Below are positions 24,264-32,460 of a DNA stretch of 64,000 nt, one piece after another. This DNA comes from Mycobacterium sp. 852013-51886_SCH5428379 (lineage in GTDB: Bacteria; Actinomycetota; Actinomycetes; Mycobacteriales; Mycobacteriaceae). The notes under the pieces were generated by a model. It was given only the letters and a program-made list of their open reading frames with translations. It searched no databases and was not told the DNA's origin. Location: contig NZ_LZSU01000012.1 of the NCBI RefSeq assembly GCF_001665575.1, positions 85,698 to 149,697 of the forward strand. Direction: 5' to 3'. The position numbers and the translations under genes were made by a program. How positions within the stretch are numbered: the first letter of the stretch is position 1; every line of letters starts with the position of its first letter.

Positions 24264-25811
24264 TCAGGTGCCGGTGTTGCCGCCGTCGACGCCGTTGGAG
24301 CCGTTGGAGCCGGAGGGGCCGTCGTCGCCGTCGGCGCCGGTGCTTCCAGTGTTGTCCGGCGCGCCGGCGGCGGATCCGCCTTCGCCACCCTTGCCGCCCT
24401 TGCCACCGGCGCCGCCCTTACCCGCCACACCGCCCTTACCGACGACGCCGTTCACGCCAGGCGTACCCAAAAAGCCTGCCGCGCCGCCCTTTCCGGCAGC
24501 ACCGCCGTTCGCGCCGTTGCCGCCGTTGCCGCCACTGCCGCCGTCGCCGCCGTCACCGCCGTTGCCGCCCCGGTTCTGCGCATGGTCGATGATGATGGCG
24601 CTGCCGCCGCCGCCACCATGCCCGCCCGCACCGCCGACGGCGCCGTCGCCGCCGTTTCCGCCGGCCCCACCGGCGCCACCACGCCCGCCGTCGCCGAGAA
24701 TTCCGCCCGCGCCGCCGTTGCCGCCCGGGCCACCTGTGGTGCCGTTCTCGCCGTCCACCCCGTTGCCGCCGTTGCCGCCGTTGCCGCCGTTGCCGCCTTC
24801 GCCGTGACCAGTGACGGCGGCGATCGCAAATCCACCGGTGCCTCCGTGGCCGCCGTCTGCGCCGCCGTTGGCGCCGTTGCCCCCGTTACCGCCGTTGCCG
24901 CCGACTGCCTTCAATCCTCCAACCGCAACCGCCTCGCCGCCGAAGCCGCCTCGACCGCCGAATCCGAGCCGGCCGGTTCCGGTTCCGTCGCCGCCGTCCC
25001 CGCCGTCGCCGGCCACGATGTTCCCGCCGATCTCGATTCCGCTGGTGCCGAACTCTCCCAGCAGCGGGTCACCCGGAGTGCCGCCGAGGAGGGGATCGTT
25101 CCGGTTGGCGCCGTTGACGCCGGCTCCGCCGTTGCCCCCGTTGCCGCCACTGCCGAAGAATGCGAATTGCCCGGCGCTGCCGCCATTCCCACCGCGACCG
25201 CCGGGGCTTTTCTCGCCCAGCAGCCCCTCGATCAGCGGATCGTATCCGTTGCCGCCGTTACCCCCGTTGCCGCCGCTGCCGAACAGGGCGAACAGACCGC
25301 CGTCGCCGCCGTTGCCGCCGGATCCGCCCGCACCTCCGTGGCCACCGTTGCCGCCGCTGCCCCAGAACAGGCCGGCATTTCCGCCGTTGCCGCCGTTCTC
25401 ACCAGGTAGCAGACCGCGTGCCCCGTCGCCCCCGCTGCCGATGAAGAAACCGCCGTTCCCGCCGTCGGTCCCGGGGAGGATGCCGGGGATCCCGTTGCCG
25501 ACGAAGATGTTGAGGATCGGGATGAACCCGGCGACGTCGAGGACGAGTTCGATCGGGTTGCTGAACAACGACGCCAGCGGATTGGACGTCGACATGCCGT
25601 CGCCGAAGATGCTGGATCCGAGGCAACTCAGATCGAGCGTGGCGCACGAACCCTGCGTGGGGATCGGTGCCACTGGAGCCGCATGCGCCGCGGCGGGCGT
25701 GGCGAAGAGCGCCGCGGCCGGCGCGGACAGCATCAGACCGGCCCCGGCAACCGCGATACCCGCGGCACGCATCGGCCGCCGTCCGGTGTTGGATGTCGCG
25801 TTCTTGCCCAT
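24264..25811 (-). CDS. Sec-exported PGRS-type glycine-rich repeat protein, copy C
   Basis: A 515-residue paralogue of copy A. It starts [18 protein letters not shown], has a signal sequence with the cleavage-site region [10 protein letters not shown], and contains a family-specific Cys pair ([11 protein letters not shown]). The block [18 protein letters not shown] precedes GGNGG-type repeats to the end (DGGNTGT). GGGAGT lies six bases before the ATG at 25811, the same MGK start as the other copies. The two cysteines after the signal peptide are shared with copy D (SCGPLDFGC) but missing from copy A, so C and D are the closer pair and may form a disulfide outside the membrane. No PE domain. 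Confidence 0.78.
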   Translation of the reverse strand: MGKNATSNTGRRPMRAAGIAVAGAGLMLSAPAAALFATPAAAHAAPVAPIPTQGSCATLDLSCLGSSIFGDGMSTSNPLASLFSNPIELVLDVAGFIPILNIFVGNGIPGILPGTDGGNGGFFIGSGGDGARGLLPGENGGNGGNAGLFWGSGGNGGHGGAGGSGGNGGDGGLFALFGSGGNGGNGGNGYDPLIEGLLGEKSPGGRGGNGGSAGQFAFFGSGGNGGNGGAGVNGANRNDPLLGGTPGDPLLGEFGTSGIEIGGNIVAGDGGDGGDGTGTGRLGFGGRGGFGGEAVAVGGLKAVGGNGGNGGNGANGGADGGHGGTGGFAIAAVTGHGEGGNGGNGGNGGNGVDGENGTTGGPGGNGGAGGILGDGGRGGAGGAGGNGGDGAVGGAGGHGGGGGSAIIIDHAQNRGGNGGDGGDGGSGGNGGNGANGGAAGKGGAAGFLGTPGVNGVVGKGGVAGKGGAGGKGGKGGEGGSAAGAPDNTGSTGADGDDGPSGSNGSNGVDGGNTGT

Positions 25812-26072
25812 GGGGACTCCCTTCAACGTCGCGAATGGCGGCAACGTAACACCGCGTCGCCGAAGGGTTCATCACTTTGCGTCAGCTCGCCGAAAGTGTT
25901 TGTGCGCCCGGGTAGCTGGACGGCCGAACCGCGAGCAACAGCAGACCGCGCCGCATCCGCGGACGTAGCTGTCACGCGGTCGCACCGCACCGAATCCGAT
26001 GAACGGTACGCAGGAACGTTCTCGCTGTGAGTGTTTCAGCAAATCGGCTGAAAACTCCCCGACGGGCGACGG
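25812..26072. other. Intergenic region between PGRS copies C and D
   Basis: These 261 bases hold no supported gene. They contain the leader of copy C (GTTACGTTGC is similar to the copy A leader) and a hairpin, TTTCAGC-AAATCG-GCTGAAA at 26034-26053, located 19-38 bases beyond the copy D stop on the minus strand. The hairpin has no T-tract, so it may be a weak terminator or an mRNA 3'-end stabiliser. Confidence 0.4.
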
Positions 26073-27602
26073 TCAGGTGGTATTGCCGTCGACACCGTCC
26101 TGCCCGCGGACTCCAGCAGCGCCGTCGACGCCGCCCTTGCCCGCGGTTCCGCCCTTGCCCGACGGGGTGGCCCATCCGGCGGCGCCACCGGGGCCGCCCT
26201 TGCCCCCCGGTGCGCCGTTGCCGGCGACACCGCCCTTGCCGGCGGCTCCGGACGGGCCGGATGACCCGAAAATGCCTGCGGCACCGCCCTTGCCGGCCGC
26301 ACCGCCGTCCCCGCCGTTGCCGCCGTCCCCGCCCCGTCCGCCGTTGCCGCCGTCCCCGCCGTTGCCGCCGACGTTGTCGGGGCGATCTGCGCCGTTGACA
26401 AAGCCGCCCTGGCCGCCCTGACCGCCGTTCCCGCCGACACCGAGGCTGTTGCCGCCGTTGCCCCCGTTGCCGCCGTTGCCGCCTCGCCCGCCGGCGCCCA
26501 GCAGGCCTCCGAAGCCGCCGTGGCCGCCCGCTCCGCCTGCGGTGCCGCTCTCGCCGTCGATCCCTCTGCCGCCGTCGCCGCCGCGACCGCCGTTGCCGGC
26601 CACGCCGTTCCCGCCCACGTTCGCCAACATGGCCTGCGCTCGACCGCCGTCGCCGCCCCTGCCGCCATCCGCCCCACCGAGGGCTCCGGTGCCGCCGTTG
26701 CCGCCGTTGCCGCCGGTGGCCTGACCGCCGGGTGCTGCGATGGCCAGCCCGCCGAGCCCGCCGATGCCGCCGGCCGCGAACCGGCTCGCCCCGGTTCCGT
26801 TGCCGCCGTCCTGTCCGTTGCCCGCGGTCGCCGGTCCGTAGGCGGGTCCCGCGAAGCTTCCGCCGAGGCCGACCACGGGATAGCCGGGGACGCCACCGAC
26901 GTAGGGATTCACCAGGTCGTCGCCGTGGACTCCCGCCCCACCATGGCCGCCGTTGCCACCGTTGCCGAAGAGGGCGAACTGCCCGGCGTTACCGCCGTTC
27001 CCACCCCTGCCGCCGGCGCTCTTCTGCCCGAACTCCGGGTCGGACCCGGCGCCGCCATCACCGCCGTTGCCGCCGCTGCCGAAGAGGGCGAAGAGGCCCG
27101 CGTGGCCGCCGTTTCCGCCTGCTGCGCCCTGCCCGCCGGCGCCCCCGTTGCCGCCGCGGCCCCAGAACAGGCCGCCGTTTCCGCCGTCACCGCCCCGGAA
27201 TCCCGGCATGCCACCGTCCGCGCCGTCGCCGCCGCTACCGATGAGGAGTCCGCCGTTGATGCCGGGCGTGCCGGCGAGGGTGCCGTCGACGCCGTTGCCG
27301 ATGAAGATGTTGAGGATCGGAATCTGGCCGAAGAAATCCAGGATGAGGTCGAGCGGATCTTCGAAGGCGATCGTCGGGGTCGATATGCCGTCGCCGATGA
27401 AGCCGGAGTCGCGACAGCCGAAGTCGAGCGGGCCGCAGGACGCCTGCTGCGGAGCGGGCACGGTGGGCGCTGCATGCGCCGCACCCGGGGCGGCGATGAG
27501 TGCCGCCACCGGCGCCGCGAGCAACACCCCGGCGCCGGCCACGGAAGCGCCGGCCATCCGTGCTGCGTGCCGCCTCGGCCAGGCTGCCGGTCGCTTGCCC
27601 AT
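26073..27602 (-). CDS. Sec-exported PGRS-type glycine-rich repeat protein, copy D
   Basis: A 509-residue paralogue of copies A and C. It begins MGKRPAAWPRRHAARMAG and has a hydrophobic signal sequence ending AAHAAPTVP. The short Cys-containing segment SCGPLDFGCRDSG is followed by LDLILDFFGQIPILNIFIGNG, then glycine-rich repeats with many Asn, Asp and Ala residues, ending GVRGQDGVDGNTT. The ATG at 27602 is kept because MGK is conserved in all copies; the ribosome binding site is weak. It is the first gene of the array in the direction of transcription. Each copy has its own upstream region, so they are probably transcribed separately. Confidence 0.78.
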   Translation of the reverse strand: MGKRPAAWPRRHAARMAGASVAGAGVLLAAPVAALIAAPGAAHAAPTVPAPQQASCGPLDFGCRDSGFIGDGISTPTIAFEDPLDLILDFFGQIPILNIFIGNGVDGTLAGTPGINGGLLIGSGGDGADGGMPGFRGGDGGNGGLFWGRGGNGGAGGQGAAGGNGGHAGLFALFGSGGNGGDGGAGSDPEFGQKSAGGRGGNGGNAGQFALFGNGGNGGHGGAGVHGDDLVNPYVGGVPGYPVVGLGGSFAGPAYGPATAGNGQDGGNGTGASRFAAGGIGGLGGLAIAAPGGQATGGNGGNGGTGALGGADGGRGGDGGRAQAMLANVGGNGVAGNGGRGGDGGRGIDGESGTAGGAGGHGGFGGLLGAGGRGGNGGNGGNGGNSLGVGGNGGQGGQGGFVNGADRPDNVGGNGGDGGNGGRGGDGGNGGDGGAAGKGGAAGIFGSSGPSGAAGKGGVAGNGAPGGKGGPGGAAGWATPSGKGGTAGKGGVDGAAGVRGQDGVDGNTT

Positions 27603-27833
27603 CAGGAACCCACTTTCGTCGCGAAGTCGCGTTGCCAGCAACGGCAGCCCCGAGCCCCGATGCGTCAGTGTCTCGGCCGAGCATAGTGTGACGGGTGCGT
27701 TAATTCCAAGCTGGAAAGCTGTCCTATCAGCGATGTGACAGACGGTCCGCGCCCTGCTATCGATGATTCAGGCGGGTGTTCTGTTGGATTCGCGGTCGTG
27801 GCCATCCGAGCGCAGCGATATCAGCAAATATGA
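27603..27833. other. Intergenic region upstream of PGRS copy D
   Basis: No gene is seen. The region is moderately A/T-rich near 27690-27720 and includes the 13-base palindrome TTCCAAGCTGGAA at about 27704-27716. It should contain the copy D promoter on the minus strand; I could not pick a convincing -10/-35 pair. Confidence 0.3.
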
Positions 27834-28400
27834 CTAACGACCGCCGTTGAGCAGCGTGTATGTGATCCGCCGGGCGCGGTTGATCGCATCCGGATCCAGG
27901 CCGACGGCCATGGAACCAAGCATCCCGTCGTAGATCAGCGCGATGTCGCGCGCTGCGCCTGCCGGTTCGGGAATGTCGGCGGCGGCGACCAACTCCGTCA
28001 GCCGTTCGACGACGTGTCGTTTGTGGGCGACGGCGACCGCCATACCCGGATGGTCCGACGGCAGCTGATTGGCAGCCGCGATGTGGGCGCACCCACGCCC
28101 GAGACCCACGTCGTCGCGCCAGCGTTCGGTGGCGGTGAAGATTGCCAACACCCGGGCGACGGGGTCGGCCGCTGCCGCGATCGCAGACTCCCACTCGTCG
28201 CGCCACCGGCGGTCGCGATCGTCGAGGTAGGCGGCAACCAGTTCGTCCTTGCCGGAGAAGTTCTTGTAGAGCGATCCGGTCGCGACGCCTGCCCGCTCGA
28301 TCACCGCGTCGACGCCGGTGGCCGCGATTCCGCGCTCATAAAACAGTGCGTCGGCTGCGCGGAGCAGTCGGGCGCGGGCGGGTTGCCGCGGGAGGGCCAC
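27834..28400 (-). CDS. TetR-family transcriptional repressor
   Basis: A 188-residue TetR/AcrR regulator. The HTH is at about residues 25-48 (GVDAVIERAGVATGSLYKNFSGKDELV). The ligand domain begins around residue 60 and has two Cys/His-rich spots (GRGCAHIAA). The GTG start at 28400 has TAGATT six bases upstream on its strand. The divergent MFS gene starts only 17 bases away, with a near-perfect palindrome over its start. It therefore most likely represses the MFS gene and itself until a ligand, perhaps the exported compound, binds. Confidence 0.88.
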   Translation of the reverse strand: MALPRQPARARLLRAADALFYERGIAATGVDAVIERAGVATGSLYKNFSGKDELVAAYLDDRDRRWRDEWESAIAAAADPVARVLAIFTATERWRDDVGLGRGCAHIAAANQLPSDHPGMAVAVAHKRHVVERLTELVAAADIPEPAGAARDIALIYDGMLGSMAVGLDPDAINRARRITYTLLNGGR

Positions 28401-28406
28401 CGTGAC

Positions 28407-28412
28407 AATCTA
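28407..28412 (-). promoter_or_regulatory. -10 element TAGATT of the tetR gene
   Basis: On the minus strand TAGATT is followed by six bases and the GTG at 28400. The operator-like palindrome (28416-28437) lies immediately upstream, over the -35 zone. Confidence 0.4.
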
Positions 28413-28415
28413 TCA

Positions 28416-28437
28416 AAGTGAAACGATCGTTCTACTT
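28416..28437. promoter_or_regulatory. TetR-type operator between tetR and MFS gene
   Basis: A 22-base dyad with ends AAGT/ACTT and a perfect core AACGATCGTT; only four of 22 positions break the symmetry. It covers the MFS start codon at 28418 and the -35 area of the tetR promoter, so binding would shut off both genes. Confidence 0.65.
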
Positions 28438-29554
28438 ACTCGTGACGGCAGGCACGCTGCTCATCGCCTGCTGCTACGGCTTCGCCCGGTTCGCCTACGG
28501 CCTGTTCACACCGGTGCTCTCCGACGAGTTCGCGCTGACGCCCGCCACGGTGGGCGCCATCGGGTCAGGCTCCTATGTCGGGTACTGCCTCGCGATCGTC
28601 GCCAGCACTGTGCTCACCGAACGCTTCGGGGCGCGACGCGTTGCGTTGGCTGCCGGTGTCGTCGCGACCGCCGGGATCGCGGCCATCGCCGCGGCGTCGT
28701 CGACGGCGGTGCTGGCCGCGGGAGTGCTGGTGGCCGGCAGCAGCACCGGGCTCGCCTCACCACCGCTGGCCGCAGCGGTCGCCCGGTGGGTGCGCGAAGA
28801 CGCCCGGGACCGCGCGCAGACCGTCGTCAACGCCGGTACCGGCGTCGGTGTGGTTCTCTCGGCGCCCATCGCCCTCCTGCTGTTCGGGCAGTGGCGGGTG
28901 GCATGGGCGGTGATGGCGGTGATCACCGCCGCGGCCACGGTACTGGTGGCGCGTGCGATCCCGGCCGGCGACGGCACCACCGGACGGTCGGTGCCCCGTG
29001 CTGCGTGGCGGGCCGGTTCGGCCGGGCTGGTGGCCGCATCCCTGTTGACGGGGTTCGGCAGCGCCGCGGTGTGGACGTTCGGCCGTGAGCTCGCGGGTGG
29101 CCTCGGAGACACCGCAGCTGTGCTGGTGTGGACGGTGTTGGGCGCGGCGGGGATCGCCGGCGCGTTCGGTGGCGATCTGGTGCAGCGGATCGGGCTGGGT
29201 CGAGCGTGGCGGTTGCTCACCGTGGCGATGGCCGGCGCGACGCTGGTGTACGCGGTGTGCGCGGAAATCGGTCCGGCCGTGGGGGCGGCTGGTGCGCTCT
29301 TCGGCGCGACGTACATCGCGCTGTCGGGCCTGCTGCTCCTGTGGGCCACCCGGGTCTACCCCGACGGCGTTTCGTTCGGCGTCGCGCTGAGCTTCTTCGC
29401 GCTCGCCGCGGGCCAGGCGCTCGGCGCACCGGCGGTCGGCGTACTCGCCGAGAACGCCGGACTTCCGGCGGCGTTCGTCGTCGCGGCGGGGGTGGGGGTC
29501 GTCGCGCTCCTGGTGCGGCCGGCCCGCAGTCCCGCACCCGACCTCGTGGATTAG
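28418..29554 (+). CDS. YbfB/YjiJ-like MFS transporter
   Basis: A 378-residue transporter with about 12 membrane helices and no large soluble domain. The N-terminus (ACCYGFARFAYGLFTPVL) and TERFGARRVALAAG in loop 2-3 fit the YbfB/YjiJ or CynX-type branch of MFS. The substrate is unknown; control by the divergent TetR regulator suggests export of a small lipophilic compound, but this is inference. The GTG at 28418 lies within the palindromic operator. The last four bases overlap the convergent mycofactocin-type SDR gene. Confidence 0.83.
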   Translation: MKRSFYLLVTAGTLLIACCYGFARFAYGLFTPVLSDEFALTPATVGAIGSGSYVGYCLAIVASTVLTERFGARRVALAAGVVATAGIAAIAAASSTAVLAAGVLVAGSSTGLASPPLAAAVARWVREDARDRAQTVVNAGTGVGVVLSAPIALLLFGQWRVAWAVMAVITAAATVLVARAIPAGDGTTGRSVPRAAWRAGSAGLVAASLLTGFGSAAVWTFGRELAGGLGDTAAVLVWTVLGAAGIAGAFGGDLVQRIGLGRAWRLLTVAMAGATLVYAVCAEIGPAVGAAGALFGATYIALSGLLLLWATRVYPDGVSFGVALSFFALAAGQALGAPAVGVLAENAGLPAAFVVAAGVGVVALLVRPARSPAPDLVD

Positions 29555-30372
29555 TTCCGCAACAGGAATCCGGCGTCGAGCGGCCACGCCGTCCCGGTGA
29601 TGAACCTGCCGGCGTCCGAGACCAACCACGCCACCGCCGTCGCAATGTCCTCGGGTTGGAGCAGCGCGATCGGCAGCGCGTTCTGCTGCGCAATCAACCA
29701 CGGATCCTCGGCAGCGGCCAGGGCCATTGTGGTGTCGTTGATGATCATGTCGGTGGCGACGCCGCTGGGGTGAATGGTGTTGACGCGGATGGAGTGCGGC
29801 GCAAGCTGTGTGGCCCAACTCTGCATGAGGGCCACGAGCGCGCGTTTCGAAGCCGCGTAGGCCTGGATCCCGGGCCGGTCGGTTCCCGAGGCCTTGAGTC
29901 CCTGCGTGGAGCTGGTCAGCACGATGGACCCGCCGCGCCCGCCGGCGACCAGTGCCGGGATGGCGGCGTCGACGGTGTTCCAGGTGCCGATCAGGTTGAC
30001 CTCGATGATGTCGCGGAAGGTCTCGGGGCGCTCCTCGGTGTCGGTGACGCGGATGATCCCCGCGTTGGCGATCACGATGTCGAGCCGGCCGAAGATCTTC
30101 TGGCCTTCGGCCACCACGTCGGCGATGGCATCAGGGTCACGAATATCGGCCTGGCGCGCCAGAATTCGGCGACCGGTCCCTTCCACGAGTCTCGTCGTTT
30201 CGGCAAGGTCGTCGGCGGTGGCGCCGCGGTAGCCGGTGGTGGGCACGTCGGCGCAGAGGTCGACGGCGATGATGTCCGCGCCTTCGCCGGCCAGCTTGAC
30301 CGCGTGCGCCCTGCCCTGACCGCGTGCCGCGCCGGTGACGAGGGCGACGTGTCCGTCCAGTGAAGCCATCAT
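29551..30372 (-). CDS. Mycofactocin-coupled SDR-family oxidoreductase
   Basis: A 273-residue short-chain dehydrogenase. The cofactor site TGAARGQGRAHAV, an insertion after beta-2 (AVDLCADVPTTGYRGATADDL) and the RRILARQADIRD segment are diagnostic of the mycofactocin-associated SDR family, whose NAD cofactor is non-exchangeable and is reoxidised through mycofactocin. The active-site Ser and YAASK (Tyr-x-x-x-Lys) are present. The ATG at 30372 overlaps the TGA of the preceding SDR gene. As the last gene of a five-gene overlapping operon it probably oxidises an alcohol in the same pathway. Confidence 0.85.
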   Translation of the reverse strand: MMASLDGHVALVTGAARGQGRAHAVKLAGEGADIIAVDLCADVPTTGYRGATADDLAETTRLVEGTGRRILARQADIRDPDAIADVVAEGQKIFGRLDIVIANAGIIRVTDTEERPETFRDIIEVNLIGTWNTVDAAIPALVAGGRGGSIVLTSSTQGLKASGTDRPGIQAYAASKRALVALMQSWATQLAPHSIRVNTIHPSGVATDMIINDTTMALAAAEDPWLIAQQNALPIALLQPEDIATAVAWLVSDAGRFITGTAWPLDAGFLLRN

Positions 30373-31205
30373 GTGCCTTTCGGGAAGCCGACGTCCTTGG
30401 TGACCGATTCCCACTCGTCGATCGAGGCGGAGAACGCGGCCAGCTTGTCGCGCACCGCTTTGAGGACGTCGCGACCGAGCAGGAGCCGCAGCGGCGGATC
30501 GTCGAGTCCGGTGACCATCAGCACCGCCTCGGCCACCTTGCGCGGATCGCCGGGCAGGTGGTGGGCGAACTCCTTGATCAGCGTCTTGCGGGCTCCGACG
30601 TTCTCGTCGTATTCGGCGATCGGTGCGGTGGATTCCCACATCGACCGAGCCGCCCAGTCGGTGCGGAACGCGCCCGGTTCGATCGCGGTGACGCGGATGC
30701 CCAACGGCGCGACCTCCTGCGCCAGCGCCTCGGTGAGCGCTTCGAGCGCGAACTTGGTCGACGAGTAGTAGGCGTTGGGCGGGTTGGCCACCAAACCCGT
30801 CATCGACGAGATGTTGACGATGTGACCGGAGCGCTGCGCACGCATCCCGGGCAGCACCGCCTTGATCGTGTCGACGACGCCGAAGTAGTTGGTGTCGAAC
30901 AGCTTGCGGACCTGCTCGTCCTCACCCTCCTCGACCGCGGACAGGTACCCGTTGCCCGCGTTGTTGACCAGGACGTCGATCCCGCCGAAGGCGTCGTGCG
31001 CGGTGTGTACCGCCGCCGCGATCTGGTTCTTGTCGGTGACGTCGAGCGCTGCGATCACGGCGCGCTCGCCGAAGGTGGCGGCGAAGTCCGCGATCGACTC
31101 GCGTCGTCGCGCCGTCACCACCACCGAGTTCCCGGCTTCCAGGGCGGCGCGGGCGATTTCGCGCCCGATGCCGGTGGAGCACCCGGTGATCAGCCAGCGG
31201 GCCAT
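30369..31205 (-). CDS. Short-chain dehydrogenase/reductase
   Basis: A 278-residue classical-type SDR with the cofactor motif TGCSTGIGREIA at residues 7-18, NNAG in strand 4, the catalytic Ser in NISSMTG and YYSSTK for Tyr-x-x-x-Lys. The long C-terminal part resembles the retinol-dehydrogenase-like SDRs that act on hydrophobic alcohols and ketones. The gene starts one base after the stop of the DUF1214 gene and overlaps the mycofactocin-type SDR by four bases. Substrate unknown; lipid-like by context. Confidence 0.87.
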   Translation of the reverse strand: MARWLITGCSTGIGREIARAALEAGNSVVVTARRRESIADFAATFGERAVIAALDVTDKNQIAAAVHTAHDAFGGIDVLVNNAGNGYLSAVEEGEDEQVRKLFDTNYFGVVDTIKAVLPGMRAQRSGHIVNISSMTGLVANPPNAYYSSTKFALEALTEALAQEVAPLGIRVTAIEPGAFRTDWAARSMWESTAPIAEYDENVGARKTLIKEFAHHLPGDPRKVAEAVLMVTGLDDPPLRLLLGRDVLKAVRDKLAAFSASIDEWESVTKDVGFPKGT

Positions 31206-31206
31206 G

Positions 31207-32460
31207 TCAGATCGTCCCTTCGGGAAGCCGGCGCAGGTACGCGGTACGGCGGTCGGCCAGTTGTGCGGCGCGCTCCTGCTCGGATACGCGGCGCAGTCCG
31301 GGGACCTGTCGCTCGAGGTCGTCGAGCGGGACGACCCGGCCGCTCGCGCCGAGGTCCTCCTTCGGTCCGTCGTCGCCGAATTCGGCCATCCGCAGGGTGA
31401 GGATGCCCTCGGTGAGTCCGTTCGAGTCGATCCAGTTCGCGACGCCGGGATCGGTCGGGGCGATCACGTAGGTGTAAGTGCCGTCGTCGTTGGGCACCGA
31501 CTGGGCCTTGTTCAGGCTGCCGGTGCGGTCCACGATGTCCAGTGTGGTGCCCCAGATGTTGCTGAGCGGGACCGTGAAGTACTCGGCCCCGCCGTCGCTG
31601 ACGTCGACGACGAACGCCTCTCCCGGGGCGAGGTCGAAACGGCCCATCACGTAGACCTGGTTGCGCATGGCGCCGACCTTGTCGGCCGACCACGCCAGGT
31701 TGAAATTGTTCGGCGCCATCTTGTAGATCCCATGGCTGAGCTTGCCGGTGAAATTCGCGAAGTGGGCCATCATGGCCGCCGTGGCCTCGGCCTGCTCGTC
31801 GAGCGTCCGCGGCGGTGGGGGAGCGGAACCGTCGAGGCGTTGGACGGCAAGATGATTCGGATCGTCGCGGTCCCAGTTGAGCAGGACGTCGCGGATGTAG
31901 AACTCGTGCGCGGCCGCGGTGGTCTGCACGTGGTTGGGCCGGTCGCCCGCGGGTTCGGCGTCGACGGTGATGACGAACGAACCGTCCGATTCGACCGCCA
32001 TGGTGCGGCCGTTGAGCACTGCGACGGTGCCCATGTGGGCGTCCCACAGCGTGAAGTAGTTCTCCGTCATGCGGTTCGCACCCACGCGGCCGTGGATCTC
32101 GTAGCGTTCGGCGCCGGAGATCGGGATCACCCGGTAGATGCTGTCGGGATTGTCGATGCCCCAGCGTGATCCGGGAATCGACCGACCGGCCACCGGATGG
32201 CCCAGGCGGGTGATGCAGCTGACCTCGGGTCGCAGCGCGTCCTGGTTCGACGACCAGATCGCGGCGGAGAACATCACCTCGGCGAACGCGTCGTCGAAGC
32301 GTTCCCGCATGGCGTCGGAGGCTTTCGCGCGGCTCAGCCAGGTGTCCGCGACGCTGCGGTACGCCGCCTGCACCGTCGGATGGGTGGTGAGTTCGAGCGC
32401 GGCGAGCTCCTGCTCGTGCTGTGAAGCGGTCGCTACCGGGTGACCGGTGAAATCGGACAT
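31207..32460 (-). CDS. DUF1214-domain protein, cytoplasmic member
   Basis: A 417-residue protein without a signal peptide. The N-terminal half has the WGIDNPDSIYRVIPI segment; the C-terminal half has the DUF1214 elements PLSNIWGTTLD, TYVIAPTDPGVANWIDSNGL and AAQLADRRTAYLR. The ATG at 32460 is preceded by GGAGG and overlaps the sulfotransferase stop; a GTG one codon upstream is possible. A longer secreted paralogue lies at 35564-37402. The biochemical role of DUF1214 is not known. From memory, Rv3529c-Rv3531c of M. tuberculosis combine a sulfotransferase-like protein, an SDR and a similar hypothetical protein near the cholesterol genes. Confidence 0.8.
   Translation of the reverse strand: MSDFTGHPVATASQHEQELAALELTTHPTVQAAYRSVADTWLSRAKASDAMRERFDDAFAEVMFSAAIWSSNQDALRPEVSCITRLGHPVAGRSIPGSRWGIDNPDSIYRVIPISGAERYEIHGRVGANRMTENYFTLWDAHMGTVAVLNGRTMAVESDGSFVITVDAEPAGDRPNHVQTTAAAHEFYIRDVLLNWDRDDPNHLAVQRLDGSAPPPPRTLDEQAEATAAMMAHFANFTGKLSHGIYKMAPNNFNLAWSADKVGAMRNQVYVMGRFDLAPGEAFVVDVSDGGAEYFTVPLSNIWGTTLDIVDRTGSLNKAQSVPNDDGTYTYVIAPTDPGVANWIDSNGLTEGILTLRMAEFGDDGPKEDLGASGRVVPLDDLERQVPGLRRVSEQERAAQLADRRTAYLRRLPEGTI

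Noticed and set aside
21933..27602. Short repeats in the PGRS genes taken as CRISPR or minisatellite array
   Set aside because: The repeats are short, imperfect, in frame and coding, without unique spacers of constant length.
21933..27602. Classification as PE_PGRS genes
   Set aside because: The N-termini are basic residues plus a hydrophobic signal sequence. No PE helix pair and no type VII YxxxD/E motif is visible.
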